Assembly (NCBI GenBank): GCA_003202005.1
Contig: QJJF01000009.1
Span: forward strand, 150,576 to 214,575
Source of the DNA: Williamsia faeni
GTDB taxonomy: Bacteria > Actinomycetota > Actinomycetes > Mycobacteriales > Mycobacteriaceae
DNA length: 64,000 nt
Reading direction: 5' to 3'
In this document: positions 26,414 through 35,500 of the stretch, piece after piece
How the letters are laid out: each line of letters opens with the position of its first letter
How positions within the stretch are numbered: the first letter of the stretch is position 1
Notes under the pieces: model-generated
Told to the model about the DNA's origin: nothing
The model's input: only the letters and a program-made list of their open reading frames with translations
The model's database searches: none
Program-made: the position numbers and the translations under genes

Positions 26414-27759
26414 GACAGACCTCTCACATATGCGTCGACGGTGCCTGCACAGCCGATCTTGTCGTCGCCCTTGATATCCGCATAGCGGGCGATGTTGTCG
26501 CGGATCGATGCGCCCTTGCAGCCACAGGCACACGGACTGAAGTCGAGCGAGATCTTGTCGCCGGTGATGACCCCACCCCACCGGCCGTCCAGTGACAGAT
26601 CGAAAAAGGCTGCCCGCCCTTCGATCTCACCGGTCTCGTGTGGAAGCAAAGTGTCACCGGACTCGTCCAGGACGAAAGGAACAATCCACGGCGGCACGTG
26701 ATAACGCTCCCCCGCTTGGCATTTGGGCATTCCGGAGTTGAGCTCCTGCATCGAGTAGTTCTGGAAATCCCGGTTCGCCGGAATGTTGAACGTTTGGTGG
26801 ACGAACTCCTGATAGTCGGGTGGCAGCTGCGCCCGCTTGAGTCCGCCGCCGACGTAGATGCAGTTGTCGGGATGAAAGTCCTTCGCGGAGAAGCCCATGT
26901 CTCGCACGAGCTTGGCCAGCTGATACAGCGAGTTCCACATTCCCGAGATGTAGAGCTTTTCGTGGCGATACTCGATGAGCGCCTCGGCGCCGCTGATCAT
27001 CGCCTTGTCGAGGCCTTCCTGACGCTCCAGTGAGGTCCGCTCGAAGTCAGCAAGTTCTTCGGGTCGGGCGGTGCCATCGGCGATCTTCTTGCGCAGCACC
27101 ACCATCCGGGTCAGCGAACCGACTGTGATCGGTGGGATCGGCAACCGAAACCGCTCCCGGGCCGGATCGCCGAATGCCGCGAGCTGAGCCTCCGCGATAA
27201 CCTCGTTCTTGGGGACGGACGCCGTGGGCGCCAAACCCATGATCCGCCGGTCCGCGGCCGGTTCGACGCCCGAACCCCACGAGAAGACGTTGACCGTGTC
27301 GATCCGCGACCACGCCATGTCTTTCTCGGTGGCCGGCAACATCGCCGATTTCCCGGTGGTACCGCTGGAGCAGGACACATAGTGCCCGGCTGCCGCGAGG
27401 CGCCCGATCCACTCGTCGATGTCACCGATGTCGGCGGTCTCGATCGGGCTGATGGGATACGGGGAGACTGTCCCGAGCCATTTACCGAGCCGGTCCCACC
27501 TCTCCTCGATCAGGAAGCTCTCGGGATAGCTCTTGTACGCGGTGTGCGGAAACAGCAACGCCACCATGTCCTCGCGGCTGCGGACCTCGGTGATGCCGGC
27601 CTCGCGGGCCCGGTGACCGAGCAGTTTGATGCGATCTCTTCGTTCCGCGAAGCGCTCCTCGAGCGCTTCGATCTGGGTCGGCAGCAGGTCAGCAGGCGAA
27701 TGGTCGAAGCGGTCCTTCGCATCAACCAAACTCACCAGCTTCTCGGTGGCTGAAGTCAC
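26410..27759 (-). CDS. LuxE-type acyl-protein synthetase (AMP-forming)
   Basis: About 449 residues. The LuxE family uses ATP to activate a carboxylic acid and forms an acyl-protein on a C-terminal cysteine. The adenylate-forming P-loop is SCSSGTTGKSAMLP (about 129-142), with GLAPTA and YVGGG segments (312-316) later. Near the end are CACGC (Cys410, Cys412, Cys414) and Cys437; one of these may be the acyl-carrying residue by analogy with LuxE. It is longer than Vibrio LuxE (~370 residues). It is the first gene of the LuxE-LuxC-CitE operon and is divergent from a TetR gene. Confidence 0.82.
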   Translation of the reverse strand: MTSATEKLVSLVDAKDRFDHSPADLLPTQIEALEERFAERRDRIKLLGHRAREAGITEVRSREDMVALLFPHTAYKSYPESFLIEERWDRLGKWLGTVSPYPISPIETADIGDIDEWIGRLAAAGHYVSCSSGTTGKSAMLPATEKDMAWSRIDTVNVFSWGSGVEPAADRRIMGLAPTASVPKNEVIAEAQLAAFGDPARERFRLPIPPITVGSLTRMVVLRKKIADGTARPEELADFERTSLERQEGLDKAMISGAEALIEYRHEKLYISGMWNSLYQLAKLVRDMGFSAKDFHPDNCIYVGGGLKRAQLPPDYQEFVHQTFNIPANRDFQNYSMQELNSGMPKCQAGERYHVPPWIVPFVLDESGDTLLPHETGEIEGRAAFFDLSLDGRWGGVITGDKISLDFSPCACGCKGASIRDNIARYADIKGDDKIGCAGTVDAYVRGLS

Positions 27760-27805
27760 TAGGTCAACCTTTCAACTATGTCGAGCTGATTCTGTTTAAT
27801 GGCAC

Positions 27806-27832
27806 CTTATGCGTATCATTACTACTCGTAAG
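27806..27832. promoter_or_regulatory. Possible TetR operator (imperfect dyad) in the luxE-like/tetR divergent region
   Basis: CTTATGCG at 27806 and CGTAAG at 27827 form an imperfect inverted repeat in the 111-bp AT-richer gap between the divergent LuxE-like and TetR genes. TetR repressors often bind such sites and control both directions. The dyad is weak. Confidence 0.3.
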
Positions 27833-27870
27833 CGATGCTCATGGCAAGAGGCAACTTCGGCGAGGGTGCG

Positions 27871-28518
27871 ATGACGAACACGGATCCATCGGTTCACCGT
27901 GGGGCAGGCCGCCCCACACGTGAGCAGGCAGAAGCACGCCACCAAGAGCTACTCGACGGAGCGCTCGACCTGTTTCTCGAACACGGATACGAACTCGCGA
28001 CGATCGAGATGATCGCCGCGAGGGTTCACATGACAAAGCGCACCGTCTATGCGCGCCACCCCGACAAGGCCTCCCTGTTCCATGCCGCCACGCAGCGTGC
28101 CATCGAACGGCAGGTCGTGCCCGATGACGCACTCACAGATGCCGACAAAGGTGACCTCGCCGAAACCCTCGAGACGATCGCCCGGCTGCGTATCCGCCAG
28201 GTGATGACCCCCAATGGTGTTCGGCTGCAACGCATCATCAACACCGAGAGCTACCGGTTCCCCGAGCTGTTCGCATCGAACTACCGGCAGAGCGCAAAAC
28301 CGGTGATCGACTTCGTCGCCGGCCTGTTCGACCGTGCGGTCATCGCCGGAGACATCGCCCCCACCGACTCCGACCTCGCCGCTCGGGCGTTCTTGAGTCT
28401 GGTGGTCGGCGGCTGGGTGCGTGCCATTGTCGCCGGCCGAGAACCGACCCCGACAGAGCTGGACGAGCAGGTTCATTTCACCGTCGGCCTTTTACTCAAC
28501 GGCCTACGAGCACGATGA
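27871..28518 (+). CDS. TetR/AcrR-family transcriptional regulator
   Basis: About 215 residues from the ATG at 27871, which has GAGGG just upstream; in-frame starts at 27835 and 27841 lack ribosome sites. The N-terminal TetR DNA-binding domain contains DLFLEHGYELATIEMIA and the recognition helix MTKRTVYARHPDKASLF. The C-terminal domain has the AefR-type ligand-binding layout. It is divergent from the LuxE-LuxC-CitE operon and followed by a short-chain dehydrogenase that starts next to its stop. By position it should control this whole cluster, and its ligand would reveal the pathway substrate. Confidence 0.9.
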   Translation: MTNTDPSVHRGAGRPTREQAEARHQELLDGALDLFLEHGYELATIEMIAARVHMTKRTVYARHPDKASLFHAATQRAIERQVVPDDALTDADKGDLAETLETIARLRIRQVMTPNGVRLQRIINTESYRFPELFASNYRQSAKPVIDFVAGLFDRAVIAGDIAPTDSDLAARAFLSLVVGGWVRAIVAGREPTPTELDEQVHFTVGLLLNGLRAR

Positions 28519-28538
28519 CGACACACGAGGAGACAACC

Positions 28539-29417
28539 ATGGAACTCGATGCGAATAGTCCGGTCGCTGTCGTCACCGGAGCCAGCGCAGGAATCGGGAA
28601 GTCGACCGCCGGCAAACTGGTGGCGATGGGCTGGCAGGTGATCGGGGTGGGCCGCGACCCCGGTCGTTGTGCGATCGCCGAGGCCGAGATCGCCGAATCA
28701 GCGGGCGCCGGCGGGAGATTCATCATGCTGCGCGGCAACTTCGACCTGATGGCCGACGTTCAACGCGTGGCCACCGAGATCACCGAACTGACGGACCGCG
28801 TCCAAGTGCTCATCAACAATGCCGGCGGTGTACGGGATCAACGAATAGTCACCACCGAGGGCACCGAGGCCACCTTCGCCGCCAACCATCTCGCCCCCTT
28901 CGTGCTGACCAGAGAATTGATGCCGCTGCTCGTGGCGAATACCGCCGGTTCGATTCCTGGCTCGACACGAGTGATCGCGGTGTCTTCCAATGCCCACAAG
29001 ATGAGCCGCGGCATCGATTGGGACGACATGCAAAGCCTCACCGGGTTTCGTTCTGCCGCGGCCGCATACGGGCAGGCCAAGCTCGCCAACATCTTGTTCA
29101 CCCGCGAACTGGCGCGGCGGGTGGCCGCCGATGGGATCATCGCCCAGGTCATGCACCCGGGCGTGGTTGCCAGCAACTTCGCCTCGCACGGAGACGAATA
29201 CATGCAGGCGCACATGGCTTCTGCCGACACCGTCTCCCCCGATGAACCCGCCGAGACGCTCTGCTGGCTGGCCACCGACCCCGAATGTGGACACAACGGC
29301 GGACGCTACTTTCATCGCAAACACGAAGAACAGCCCACTGCGGTCGCCCTCGATGATGTCGCGGCGGCCCGTCTGTGGATCGAGAGCGAAAAACTATTGG
29401 CCACCCTAGGTATATAG
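28539..29417 (+). CDS. Short-chain dehydrogenase/reductase (SDR)
   Basis: About 292 residues. Classical SDR motifs: TGASAGIG cofactor loop (13-20), NNAG (93-96), catalytic Ser149/Ser150 (VSSNAHK), Tyr177 and Lys181 (YGQAK). The start at 28539 has GAGGAG 6 bases ahead; an in-frame ATG at 28515 overlaps the tetR stop. It resembles retinol-dehydrogenase/WW-type SDRs that act on bulky aldehydes or alcohols. It probably reduces or oxidises the aldehyde or alcohol linked to the LuxE-LuxC pathway opposite, but this is inference from position. Confidence 0.88.
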   Translation: MELDANSPVAVVTGASAGIGKSTAGKLVAMGWQVIGVGRDPGRCAIAEAEIAESAGAGGRFIMLRGNFDLMADVQRVATEITELTDRVQVLINNAGGVRDQRIVTTEGTEATFAANHLAPFVLTRELMPLLVANTAGSIPGSTRVIAVSSNAHKMSRGIDWDDMQSLTGFRSAAAAYGQAKLANILFTRELARRVAADGIIAQVMHPGVVASNFASHGDEYMQAHMASADTVSPDEPAETLCWLATDPECGHNGGRYFHRKHEEQPTAVALDDVAAARLWIESEKLLATLGI

Positions 29418-29436
29418 ACCTGGCCAGCTGAGTGGC

Positions 29437-31407
29437 CTAGAAGGGTGGCGGCTTATCGTCGACTTCGATGGGGATCTCGTGGGTCTGTTGCACGGGCTCC
29501 ACCGCTGGTTCTTCGAGCCTTCGACGATTGCGTTTCCGTTCAGCTTGTCGCCGAGCGTGTTTGCGGGCCAGACGAGTGCGCGTGCGAACCTGGGTATCCC
29601 CAACCGCAGATCTCGATCTCGTGGCGGTCCATGTCATTGCGGTCAGTGCGGGGAACAAGTCCTCCCCTGTCCACGCCGGGCCTTCGAAGCGCTCACCTTC
29701 CGGGCTGACGAAGACGACCCTGCTTCGCCCGTCTTCGTCGAGCTCCTGAACGTCAATCCACTCACCAAAGGACTTCAGCAGGTGGTGGAACCTGCATAGG
29801 CACTTGGTGTCTTCCGGGCAGGTCTGTCCCCCGGCATCGGGGTTCTCATGGTCGTATTCCTCGGTGTGGTCGATCTCGGATCGCCATGCCGGTCGATTGC
29901 AGCCGGGAAAGACGCAGTACGCATCGCGAATACGCACGAACGCGCCCAAGGCTGTTGATAGCCGATAAGGATTCGACCGCATGGTCATCGGCATGGGCGA
30001 TGTACCGGTGCCGCGAATGTAGACGCGTTCACTCCCTGCGGTGCAACACTGGCGCCTTGGTCTCATCTCTGTATCGGGACAAGGTGATTGCCGCGGCTTG
30101 GCAGGTGGAGCCTCACAGCCGGCAACGATCGGACCGTTCTTGGTCGTCGGCGTGGCTGCGGATTCAGCATTCGCCGGACCGGTCTCCGCATCAACTGGTT
30201 CGGGTTCGACAGCCACCTGCGATCCGTCATCGACTGCTTCGCTGGGAGCGAGGCCCAAATCCTGCGTCGCAGCGGCATCCTTCGCATTGCTGTCACCGAA
30301 CTTGGTCAACCGTTTCCATTCGGCGAGTCGTTCAGCTGTTGTCGTCTCCGGAGCACGGTCGGGAACCTTGGGCGCAGACGCACCCACATTCGCCCTCGAT
30401 GCATTGTTGCCGGCCACGTCTTCAGATGCCCGATTCTTGACCAACTCGCCGCCGAGTGGCCGAATCCGCGCATCGCGACGGCGAGCGATATCACCGGCGT
30501 GATCACCTGAGACCACTCCGTGGCCATCGATGAATCCAGGGTTACTCGCCCGTCCTTCTGCAGTCGCCTGATCCATCACAACATGAACAATGAATCGTGT
30601 CGACCCGTCCGCGTCATCGCTGGAATCACGAAATGCGTACTCACACTCCTCATTGCCGCATTCACAGGCAAAATCGACACCCATGGTCGCGCAAAAAAGC
30701 GCATCAGAAAGTCGTTGCGGCTTGGTTCTGGGGTCAGCATTGCACACCCGGACCGCCAGCTCTTGAACTCGCTTATCCAACAGCAACGCATTCTCGGCTG
30801 TCATGGAAGCGACAATGTCGGCCATGCCGTCTTGGGTGGGATATCGCCGGAAGCTCCGGCCATCCTTGGCTCTTTCGCGACGTTCCCGAACGCCTTCAGG
30901 ATCATGCCGAAACACGATCTGATCGACCATGTTCCGCATCCGATCGATCGACCACGACCCGTCGCGCCACAACATCTCGGCAATCTCAGCATCAATCGCC
31001 GCTGCCCACGGCATACCTTCGACAAGCTCTGTGCGCGAGATGATGTCGGAAATATGATGCGGTGCAACTCTGCCCGATTTCAATGCATGGTTGACGAGCG
31101 GCAACCGGTCGCGCAACGCCAGTGCACGCCGGAGTACCCCATCAGCGGACCCCGGAGTCAGGTTCAGGCACGCGGCGATTCGCGCGGAGCATTGCGCCCA
31201 TCCATCAAGTTGACGGAGATCCTCCATCTCGGCAGGCTTGGCAAGCTGCCGATGAATCTCCGCCGCAGTGGAGTATTCCGCCCATGCCGCATAGCCTTTC
31301 GCGTGAGCAACCTTCCGTAGCGATCGCACCAACTCCTGCGGACTCAACAGAGACGGGGACGACACACCCAGGTCCCCGAACGCTGCTTCCACTTCATTCT
31401 CGAACAT
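29437..31407 (-). CDS. HNH endonuclease-domain protein with DUF222 (13E12 family), long form
   Basis: About 656 residues. The N-terminal ~270 residues match DUF222. A long low-complexity, Ala/Glu/Pro-rich insert (about 300-440) separates it from the C-terminal HNH part: YCVFPGCNRPAWRSEIDH, then CLCRFHHLLK. A basic Arg/Lys-rich tail (RKHARRQAERKRNRRR) may bind nucleic acid. The reading frame is intact. It is the second 13E12-type gene in the window, but the two differ in length and HNH sequence. It converges with the SDR gene (20-bp gap) and diverges from the APC permease. Confidence 0.85.
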   Translation of the reverse strand: MFENEVEAAFGDLGVSSPSLLSPQELVRSLRKVAHAKGYAAWAEYSTAAEIHRQLAKPAEMEDLRQLDGWAQCSARIAACLNLTPGSADGVLRRALALRDRLPLVNHALKSGRVAPHHISDIISRTELVEGMPWAAAIDAEIAEMLWRDGSWSIDRMRNMVDQIVFRHDPEGVRERRERAKDGRSFRRYPTQDGMADIVASMTAENALLLDKRVQELAVRVCNADPRTKPQRLSDALFCATMGVDFACECGNEECEYAFRDSSDDADGSTRFIVHVVMDQATAEGRASNPGFIDGHGVVSGDHAGDIARRRDARIRPLGGELVKNRASEDVAGNNASRANVGASAPKVPDRAPETTTAERLAEWKRLTKFGDSNAKDAAATQDLGLAPSEAVDDGSQVAVEPEPVDAETGPANAESAATPTTKNGPIVAGCEAPPAKPRQSPCPDTEMRPRRQCCTAGSERVYIRGTGTSPMPMTMRSNPYRLSTALGAFVRIRDAYCVFPGCNRPAWRSEIDHTEEYDHENPDAGGQTCPEDTKCLCRFHHLLKSFGEWIDVQELDEDGRSRVVFVSPEGERFEGPAWTGEDLFPALTAMTWTATRSRSAVGDTQVRTRTRLARKHARRQAERKRNRRRLEEPAVEPVQQTHEIPIEVDDKPPPF

Positions 31408-31668
31408 GTGTTCTACTATGCCACGGGCCTACGACAGCACGACTGCGTCGAACCCAAATCTGTGGATAGCTGTCGGGACTGTGGATAGACCCCGACGATC
31501 AACGCGACACCCGCAGTTCGTCGCCGATTCCGCCTGCCGATCGCCATCCCGACGACTGATTTAGTCGAAATGTTACCGATTTGGAAATCATTCCATCGTT
31601 GCTCAGCGCCCACACCACGAAAATCGTAGTGTGAGCGTGTTCGAATCCCTCACCCTCGGGAGACAACC

Positions 31669-33177
31669 ATGGCCATTACGGAAGTACCGGGTCCGACCGT
31701 TCCGGACAAAGGCCTGCGCGCCGGGGCCCTCGGACTCTTCGGCAACGTCGTCATCGGACTCTCGGCGGTCGCACCCGCCTACAGCCTTGCGGCCACACTC
31801 GGATTCGTCGTCGCAGCCGTGCACGAGAAGGCGCCGGCGATGTTCGTCCTGGCCTTCATACCCATGTTGCTGATCGCCTTCGCATACCGGGAACTCGGCG
31901 ACGACACCCCGGATTGTGGCACCACCTTCACCTGGGGCACCAAGGCTTTCGGTCCGTGGGTCGGCTGGATCGGCGGCTGGGGTCTGGCCGTATCGGCGAT
32001 CATCGTTCTCGCCAATGTGGCCGAGATCGCCGGCGTCTACCTGCTGAAGTTCCTGAACCTCGACTCATGGGCGGAGACGCTCTGGATCAAGGTCCTTCTC
32101 GGGTCCGTTCTCATCGTGATGATGACGTGGGTCAGCATCCGCGGCATCCTGATCAGTGAGCGAATGCAGAACGTGCTCATCATCATCCAGTTCGGCGTTC
32201 TGATCATCGCCAGCGTCATCGCACTGTTCAAGGTCGGATTCGACAAGGCCGGTCCGCAGGCCATCGACCCGAGCCTGTCGTGGCTGTGGCCCAGTGGGCT
32301 GTCCGCCTCGTCCATCGCCGAGGCGGTGATCCTGTGCATCTTCATCTACTGGGGCTGGGATGCATGCCTGGCCATCGGCGAGGAGACGAAGGACTCCGCC
32401 AAGACACCGGGCCGCGCCGCGGTCATCACCACAATCATCCTCGTGTGCACGTACGTCCTGGTTGCCTACGCCATTCAGTCCTTCGCCGGATTCGGTGAGG
32501 AGGGAATCGGTTTGAACAACCCCGACAATACCGATGACGTCCTCACCATCCTCGGCGATCCCGTGGCCGGTTCGGTGATGGCATCGCTGTTGCTGCTGAC
32601 GGTCTCGATCTCCGCCCTGTCATCGACCCAGTCGACAATTCTGCCCACCGCCCGCGGAACATTGTCGATGGCCGTATATGGCGCCATCCCGAAACGCTTC
32701 GCGAGTATCCACCCTCGGTACATGACACCGGCATTCGGCACGGCCGTCATGGGCGCCTCGGCACTGATGTTCTACGTGGTGCTCTCCCTCGTCAGCGAAG
32801 ACACACTCGGCGACTCCATTGCGTCCCTTGGTCTCGCCGTCGCGTTCTACTACGGAATCACCGCGTATGCCTGTGTCTGGTACTTCCGTCGGACGATGCT
32901 GCAGTCGGCCCGCAATCTGTTCTTCCGCGGAATCTTCCCGCTGATCGGAGCGCTGGCCATGACGTGGGCATTCATCCAGAGCGCGATCGACATGTACGCC
33001 GTGGACTACGGATCGACGTCGGTCGGCAACGTCGGCGGTGTGTTCATCATGGGCGTGGGCATGCTGGTCCTCGGTATCCCATTGATGTTGCTGTGCTTCG
33101 CTTTCGGACCCAAGGACTTCTGGAAAGGGAAGACCCTCAATGCCGACACCGAGGTCAAGGTGCCCGATGTCTACTGA
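31669..33177 (+). CDS. APC-superfamily amino acid/polyamine permease
   Basis: About 502 residues with ~12 predicted membrane helices. The APC core is visible: GLFGNVVIGLSAVAP in the first helix, a GTTFTWGTKAFGPW loop and YWGWDACLAIGEETKD on helix 6. It probably imports an amine or amino acid by proton or solute coupling. The ATG is preceded by GGGAGAC. It overlaps the following USP gene by a few bases and opens the amine-catabolism locus, so it is likely the substrate importer for the oxidoreductase, aldehyde dehydrogenase and aminotransferase encoded downstream. Confidence 0.9.
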   Translation: MAITEVPGPTVPDKGLRAGALGLFGNVVIGLSAVAPAYSLAATLGFVVAAVHEKAPAMFVLAFIPMLLIAFAYRELGDDTPDCGTTFTWGTKAFGPWVGWIGGWGLAVSAIIVLANVAEIAGVYLLKFLNLDSWAETLWIKVLLGSVLIVMMTWVSIRGILISERMQNVLIIIQFGVLIIASVIALFKVGFDKAGPQAIDPSLSWLWPSGLSASSIAEAVILCIFIYWGWDACLAIGEETKDSAKTPGRAAVITTIILVCTYVLVAYAIQSFAGFGEEGIGLNNPDNTDDVLTILGDPVAGSVMASLLLLTVSISALSSTQSTILPTARGTLSMAVYGAIPKRFASIHPRYMTPAFGTAVMGASALMFYVVLSLVSEDTLGDSIASLGLAVAFYYGITAYACVWYFRRTMLQSARNLFFRGIFPLIGALAMTWAFIQSAIDMYAVDYGSTSVGNVGGVFIMGVGMLVLGIPLMLLCFAFGPKDFWKGKTLNADTEVKVPDVY

Positions 33178-34048
33178 GACCATGAGGCTGACAGTGGGTT
33201 ACCTCTACACCGACACCGGAGACGACGGGGTCAACCTGGCGATCGCGATCGCGACATCGACCGGGGCCGCCATCGACCTGGTCTGCGTGGTCCGCGCAAT
33301 CGAGCCCGACGGCACACCGGGCCGCACCGGATTCCAGGAAGCCCTGGTCAACAAGGCACAGAAATGGCTCGAAGAAGGCGCAGAAGACATCCCCGACGAC
33401 ATCGAGGTCGCCTTGCACACCCCGGTGGCCGAGTCATTTCCGCAGGCGCTCATCGACTTTGCGGTGCAGTCCGAAGCCACGATGATCGTTGTCGGTGGAA
33501 CCAGCGACGGCATCTTGGGCAAGCACACACTCGGCAGCATCTCCTCGGCGCTCACCCATGCCTCCCCGATACCGGTGGCACTGGCTCCTCGGGGCTACAC
33601 GGTTTCCGGGCGCCCGGTCATCCCCACCCTGACAGTCGCCATCCCGACCACCGAGTCCAAGGACAGCCCACTTCCCTTCGCCCTGGATGTGGCAAAGAAG
33701 GCGGGCCTGAATCTTCGACTGCTGTCACTGGTTTCACACGATGACGTACCAGGTGAGGACGAGGAGTCGATGGCGGTCCGGCAACGTCATATCGCAGCGG
33801 CAACCGAGAATCTCGAACTCGCCATGAAAAGCTGCGGTGACACTGTCGAAATCGAATCCCTTGTTGCCGAAGGCAATACCGTCGAAGAAGCTCTCGAACA
33901 ACTGACCTGGTCCGGCGGCGATGCCCTGGTCATCGGATCCGGACACCTGGCTCCGCCCCGGCGCGCGTTCCTGGGATCCATGTCAGCGCGCATCCTCAAG
34001 AACACCAACGCACCCATCGTCGTCGTGCCCAGGGACTACACCCCCTGA
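33167..34048 (+). CDS. Universal stress protein family, tandem USP domains
   Basis: About 293 residues made of two USP-like domains (about 5-140 and 150-290). The second has the ATP-binding phrase GSGHLAPPRRAFLGSMS followed by APIVVVPRDY; the first has GGTSDGILGKHTLGSIS. It overlaps the permease end by 11 bp (ATG at 33167; an ATG at 33182 is also possible), so it is co-translated with it. USP proteins paired with APC transporters are common in actinobacteria and may regulate uptake by nucleotide level. That role is inference. Confidence 0.87.
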   Translation: MSTETMRLTVGYLYTDTGDDGVNLAIAIATSTGAAIDLVCVVRAIEPDGTPGRTGFQEALVNKAQKWLEEGAEDIPDDIEVALHTPVAESFPQALIDFAVQSEATMIVVGGTSDGILGKHTLGSISSALTHASPIPVALAPRGYTVSGRPVIPTLTVAIPTTESKDSPLPFALDVAKKAGLNLRLLSLVSHDDVPGEDEESMAVRQRHIAAATENLELAMKSCGDTVEIESLVAEGNTVEEALEQLTWSGGDALVIGSGHLAPPRRAFLGSMSARILKNTNAPIVVVPRDYTP

Positions 34049-34063
34049 CCCCGACACCCGGGC

Positions 34064-35500
34064 CTAGGAGTCGAATCCCAGGCCGACGGCGTCCATTGCC
34101 TTGAGCCACAGACCGCGGCGACCCTGATTCCGGTCGGCGCGGGCGAACGCACGACGGGTCATGGTGATCCCGAACCAGCGCAGCGGTTCCGGCGGGAACG
34201 GGATCGGCCTGGATTGCACCATCTTCAAACGTGTGCGTTCGGTGTCACGTCCATCGACGAGGTCGAGTGCGGTCCGGGCGCCGAAATGTGCCGCCCCCAC
34301 ACCGAGTCCGGTGAATCCCAGCACCGAGCAGACCTTGCCACCCATACTGACGTCCCAGAAGTTGTTGAACCGCGAACACGTATCGATGACGCCACCCCAC
34401 GTATGGGTCGCGGTGATCCCTTCGAGTTGTGGGAACACCTGCAGCAGATGCTCGGCGAGGAGACCGAACTCGCTGGGCTTCTGGGCACGACGCGGATCGG
34501 TGTCACCGCCGTAGTAGTAGAACGCATCCCAGCCACCGAACAGGATCCGGTTGTCGGCCGTGAGACGGAAGTAATGGAAGCGATTCCCCGAGTCCGCCAG
34601 CCCCTGACGTCCGGACCAGCCTATGTCGGACAGCTGTTTGGCGGACAGTGGTTCGGTCATGAGGGCGTAGTCCCACACCGGCACCATCAGATAACCGAGC
34701 TTGCGCCGCAACGGCTTCGAGGCCGACGTGGCCACCACCACCCGTGCCGCATCCACAATCCCGTATCCGGTCCGTACTGCTATCCGATCCCCCACCGACG
34801 TCAACGACGTCACTTCGCTGTGCTCGAAGACCCGGACCCCGAGACGCTCCGCCGCCGCTGCCAACCCCCACGCCAGCTTCGCCGGGTCGATGATCATCAC
34901 ATCCGGGTCGTACATCGCGCCGTGTGCCAGGGGACTGCTCACATGCTTGGCGAGTTCGTCGCGGCCGAGAAAGCGCAACGGCTGGTCGAGCCGGCGCCCT
35001 TGATCCACAACCTCTTTGAGTCCGGGCACCTGCCAGTCGAAACTCGCCAGGTTGAGCTCGCCGGTTCGCTCGGCATCAGCGTCGATACCGAGCCGGCTGA
35101 TTGCAGCGGAGATCGCGTCGAGCGTCTCGACTCCCATCCGCAGCAGGTCCGGGAGTTCGTCTTCGTAACGCTCCATGCCGTTGACCAGCCCATGGGTCAG
35201 GCTCGCCGAGCAGAACCCACCGTTGCGACCGGATGCACCCTCCGCGATCCGATCTCCTTCGAGGAGAACAACCGACCGCTGCGGCTTCGCCTCCGCGGCC
35301 TGCACCGCAGCCCACAAACCGGTGAAACCACCTCCGACAACAACGAGGTCGGCGCTGTGCCGCCCCGACAGACGAGCCCGCGCGGCCGGGCGCTCCGGCC
35401 TGTCGAGCCAGTAAGGAGCCGGGGTCGCACCGGCCACCATCTCAACCCCACGCGCGGTGGGCTGCAGTGCCCACTTCGCCTCCGATCCCGCGGTGCTCAT
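34064..35500 (-). CDS. FAD-dependent amine/amino-acid oxidoreductase (DAO fold)
   Basis: About 478 residues. The FAD-binding strand VVVGGGFTGLWAA is at ~53-65, followed by GRNGGFCSASL typical of gamma-glutamylputrescine oxidase/PuuB-like and glycine-oxidase-like enzymes. The C-terminal GFTGLGVGAAHFGARTALDL closes the FAD site. It probably oxidises a primary or secondary amine to an imine, giving aldehyde plus H2O2 or reduced carrier. It overlaps the aldehyde dehydrogenase stop by 4 bp (ATGA), so the aldehyde formed would be oxidised by that enzyme. Only 15 bp separate its end from the convergent USP gene. Confidence 0.86.
   Translation of the reverse strand: MSTAGSEAKWALQPTARGVEMVAGATPAPYWLDRPERPAARARLSGRHSADLVVVGGGFTGLWAAVQAAEAKPQRSVVLLEGDRIAEGASGRNGGFCSASLTHGLVNGMERYEDELPDLLRMGVETLDAISAAISRLGIDADAERTGELNLASFDWQVPGLKEVVDQGRRLDQPLRFLGRDELAKHVSSPLAHGAMYDPDVMIIDPAKLAWGLAAAAERLGVRVFEHSEVTSLTSVGDRIAVRTGYGIVDAARVVVATSASKPLRRKLGYLMVPVWDYALMTEPLSAKQLSDIGWSGRQGLADSGNRFHYFRLTADNRILFGGWDAFYYYGGDTDPRRAQKPSEFGLLAEHLLQVFPQLEGITATHTWGGVIDTCSRFNNFWDVSMGGKVCSVLGFTGLGVGAAHFGARTALDLVDGRDTERTRLKMVQSRPIPFPPEPLRWFGITMTRRAFARADRNQGRRGLWLKAMDAVGLGFDS

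Noticed and set aside
24049..29417. A complete lux bioluminescence operon
   Set aside because: Only LuxC-like and LuxE-like genes are present; no luciferase (LuxA/LuxB), thioesterase (LuxD) or flavin reductase (LuxG) nearby.
29422..29437. GGCCA-gctgag-TGGCC hairpin between the SDR and second HNH gene
   Set aside because: Only 5 bp of stem with no T-run; too weak to call a terminator, though the convergent position would suit one.
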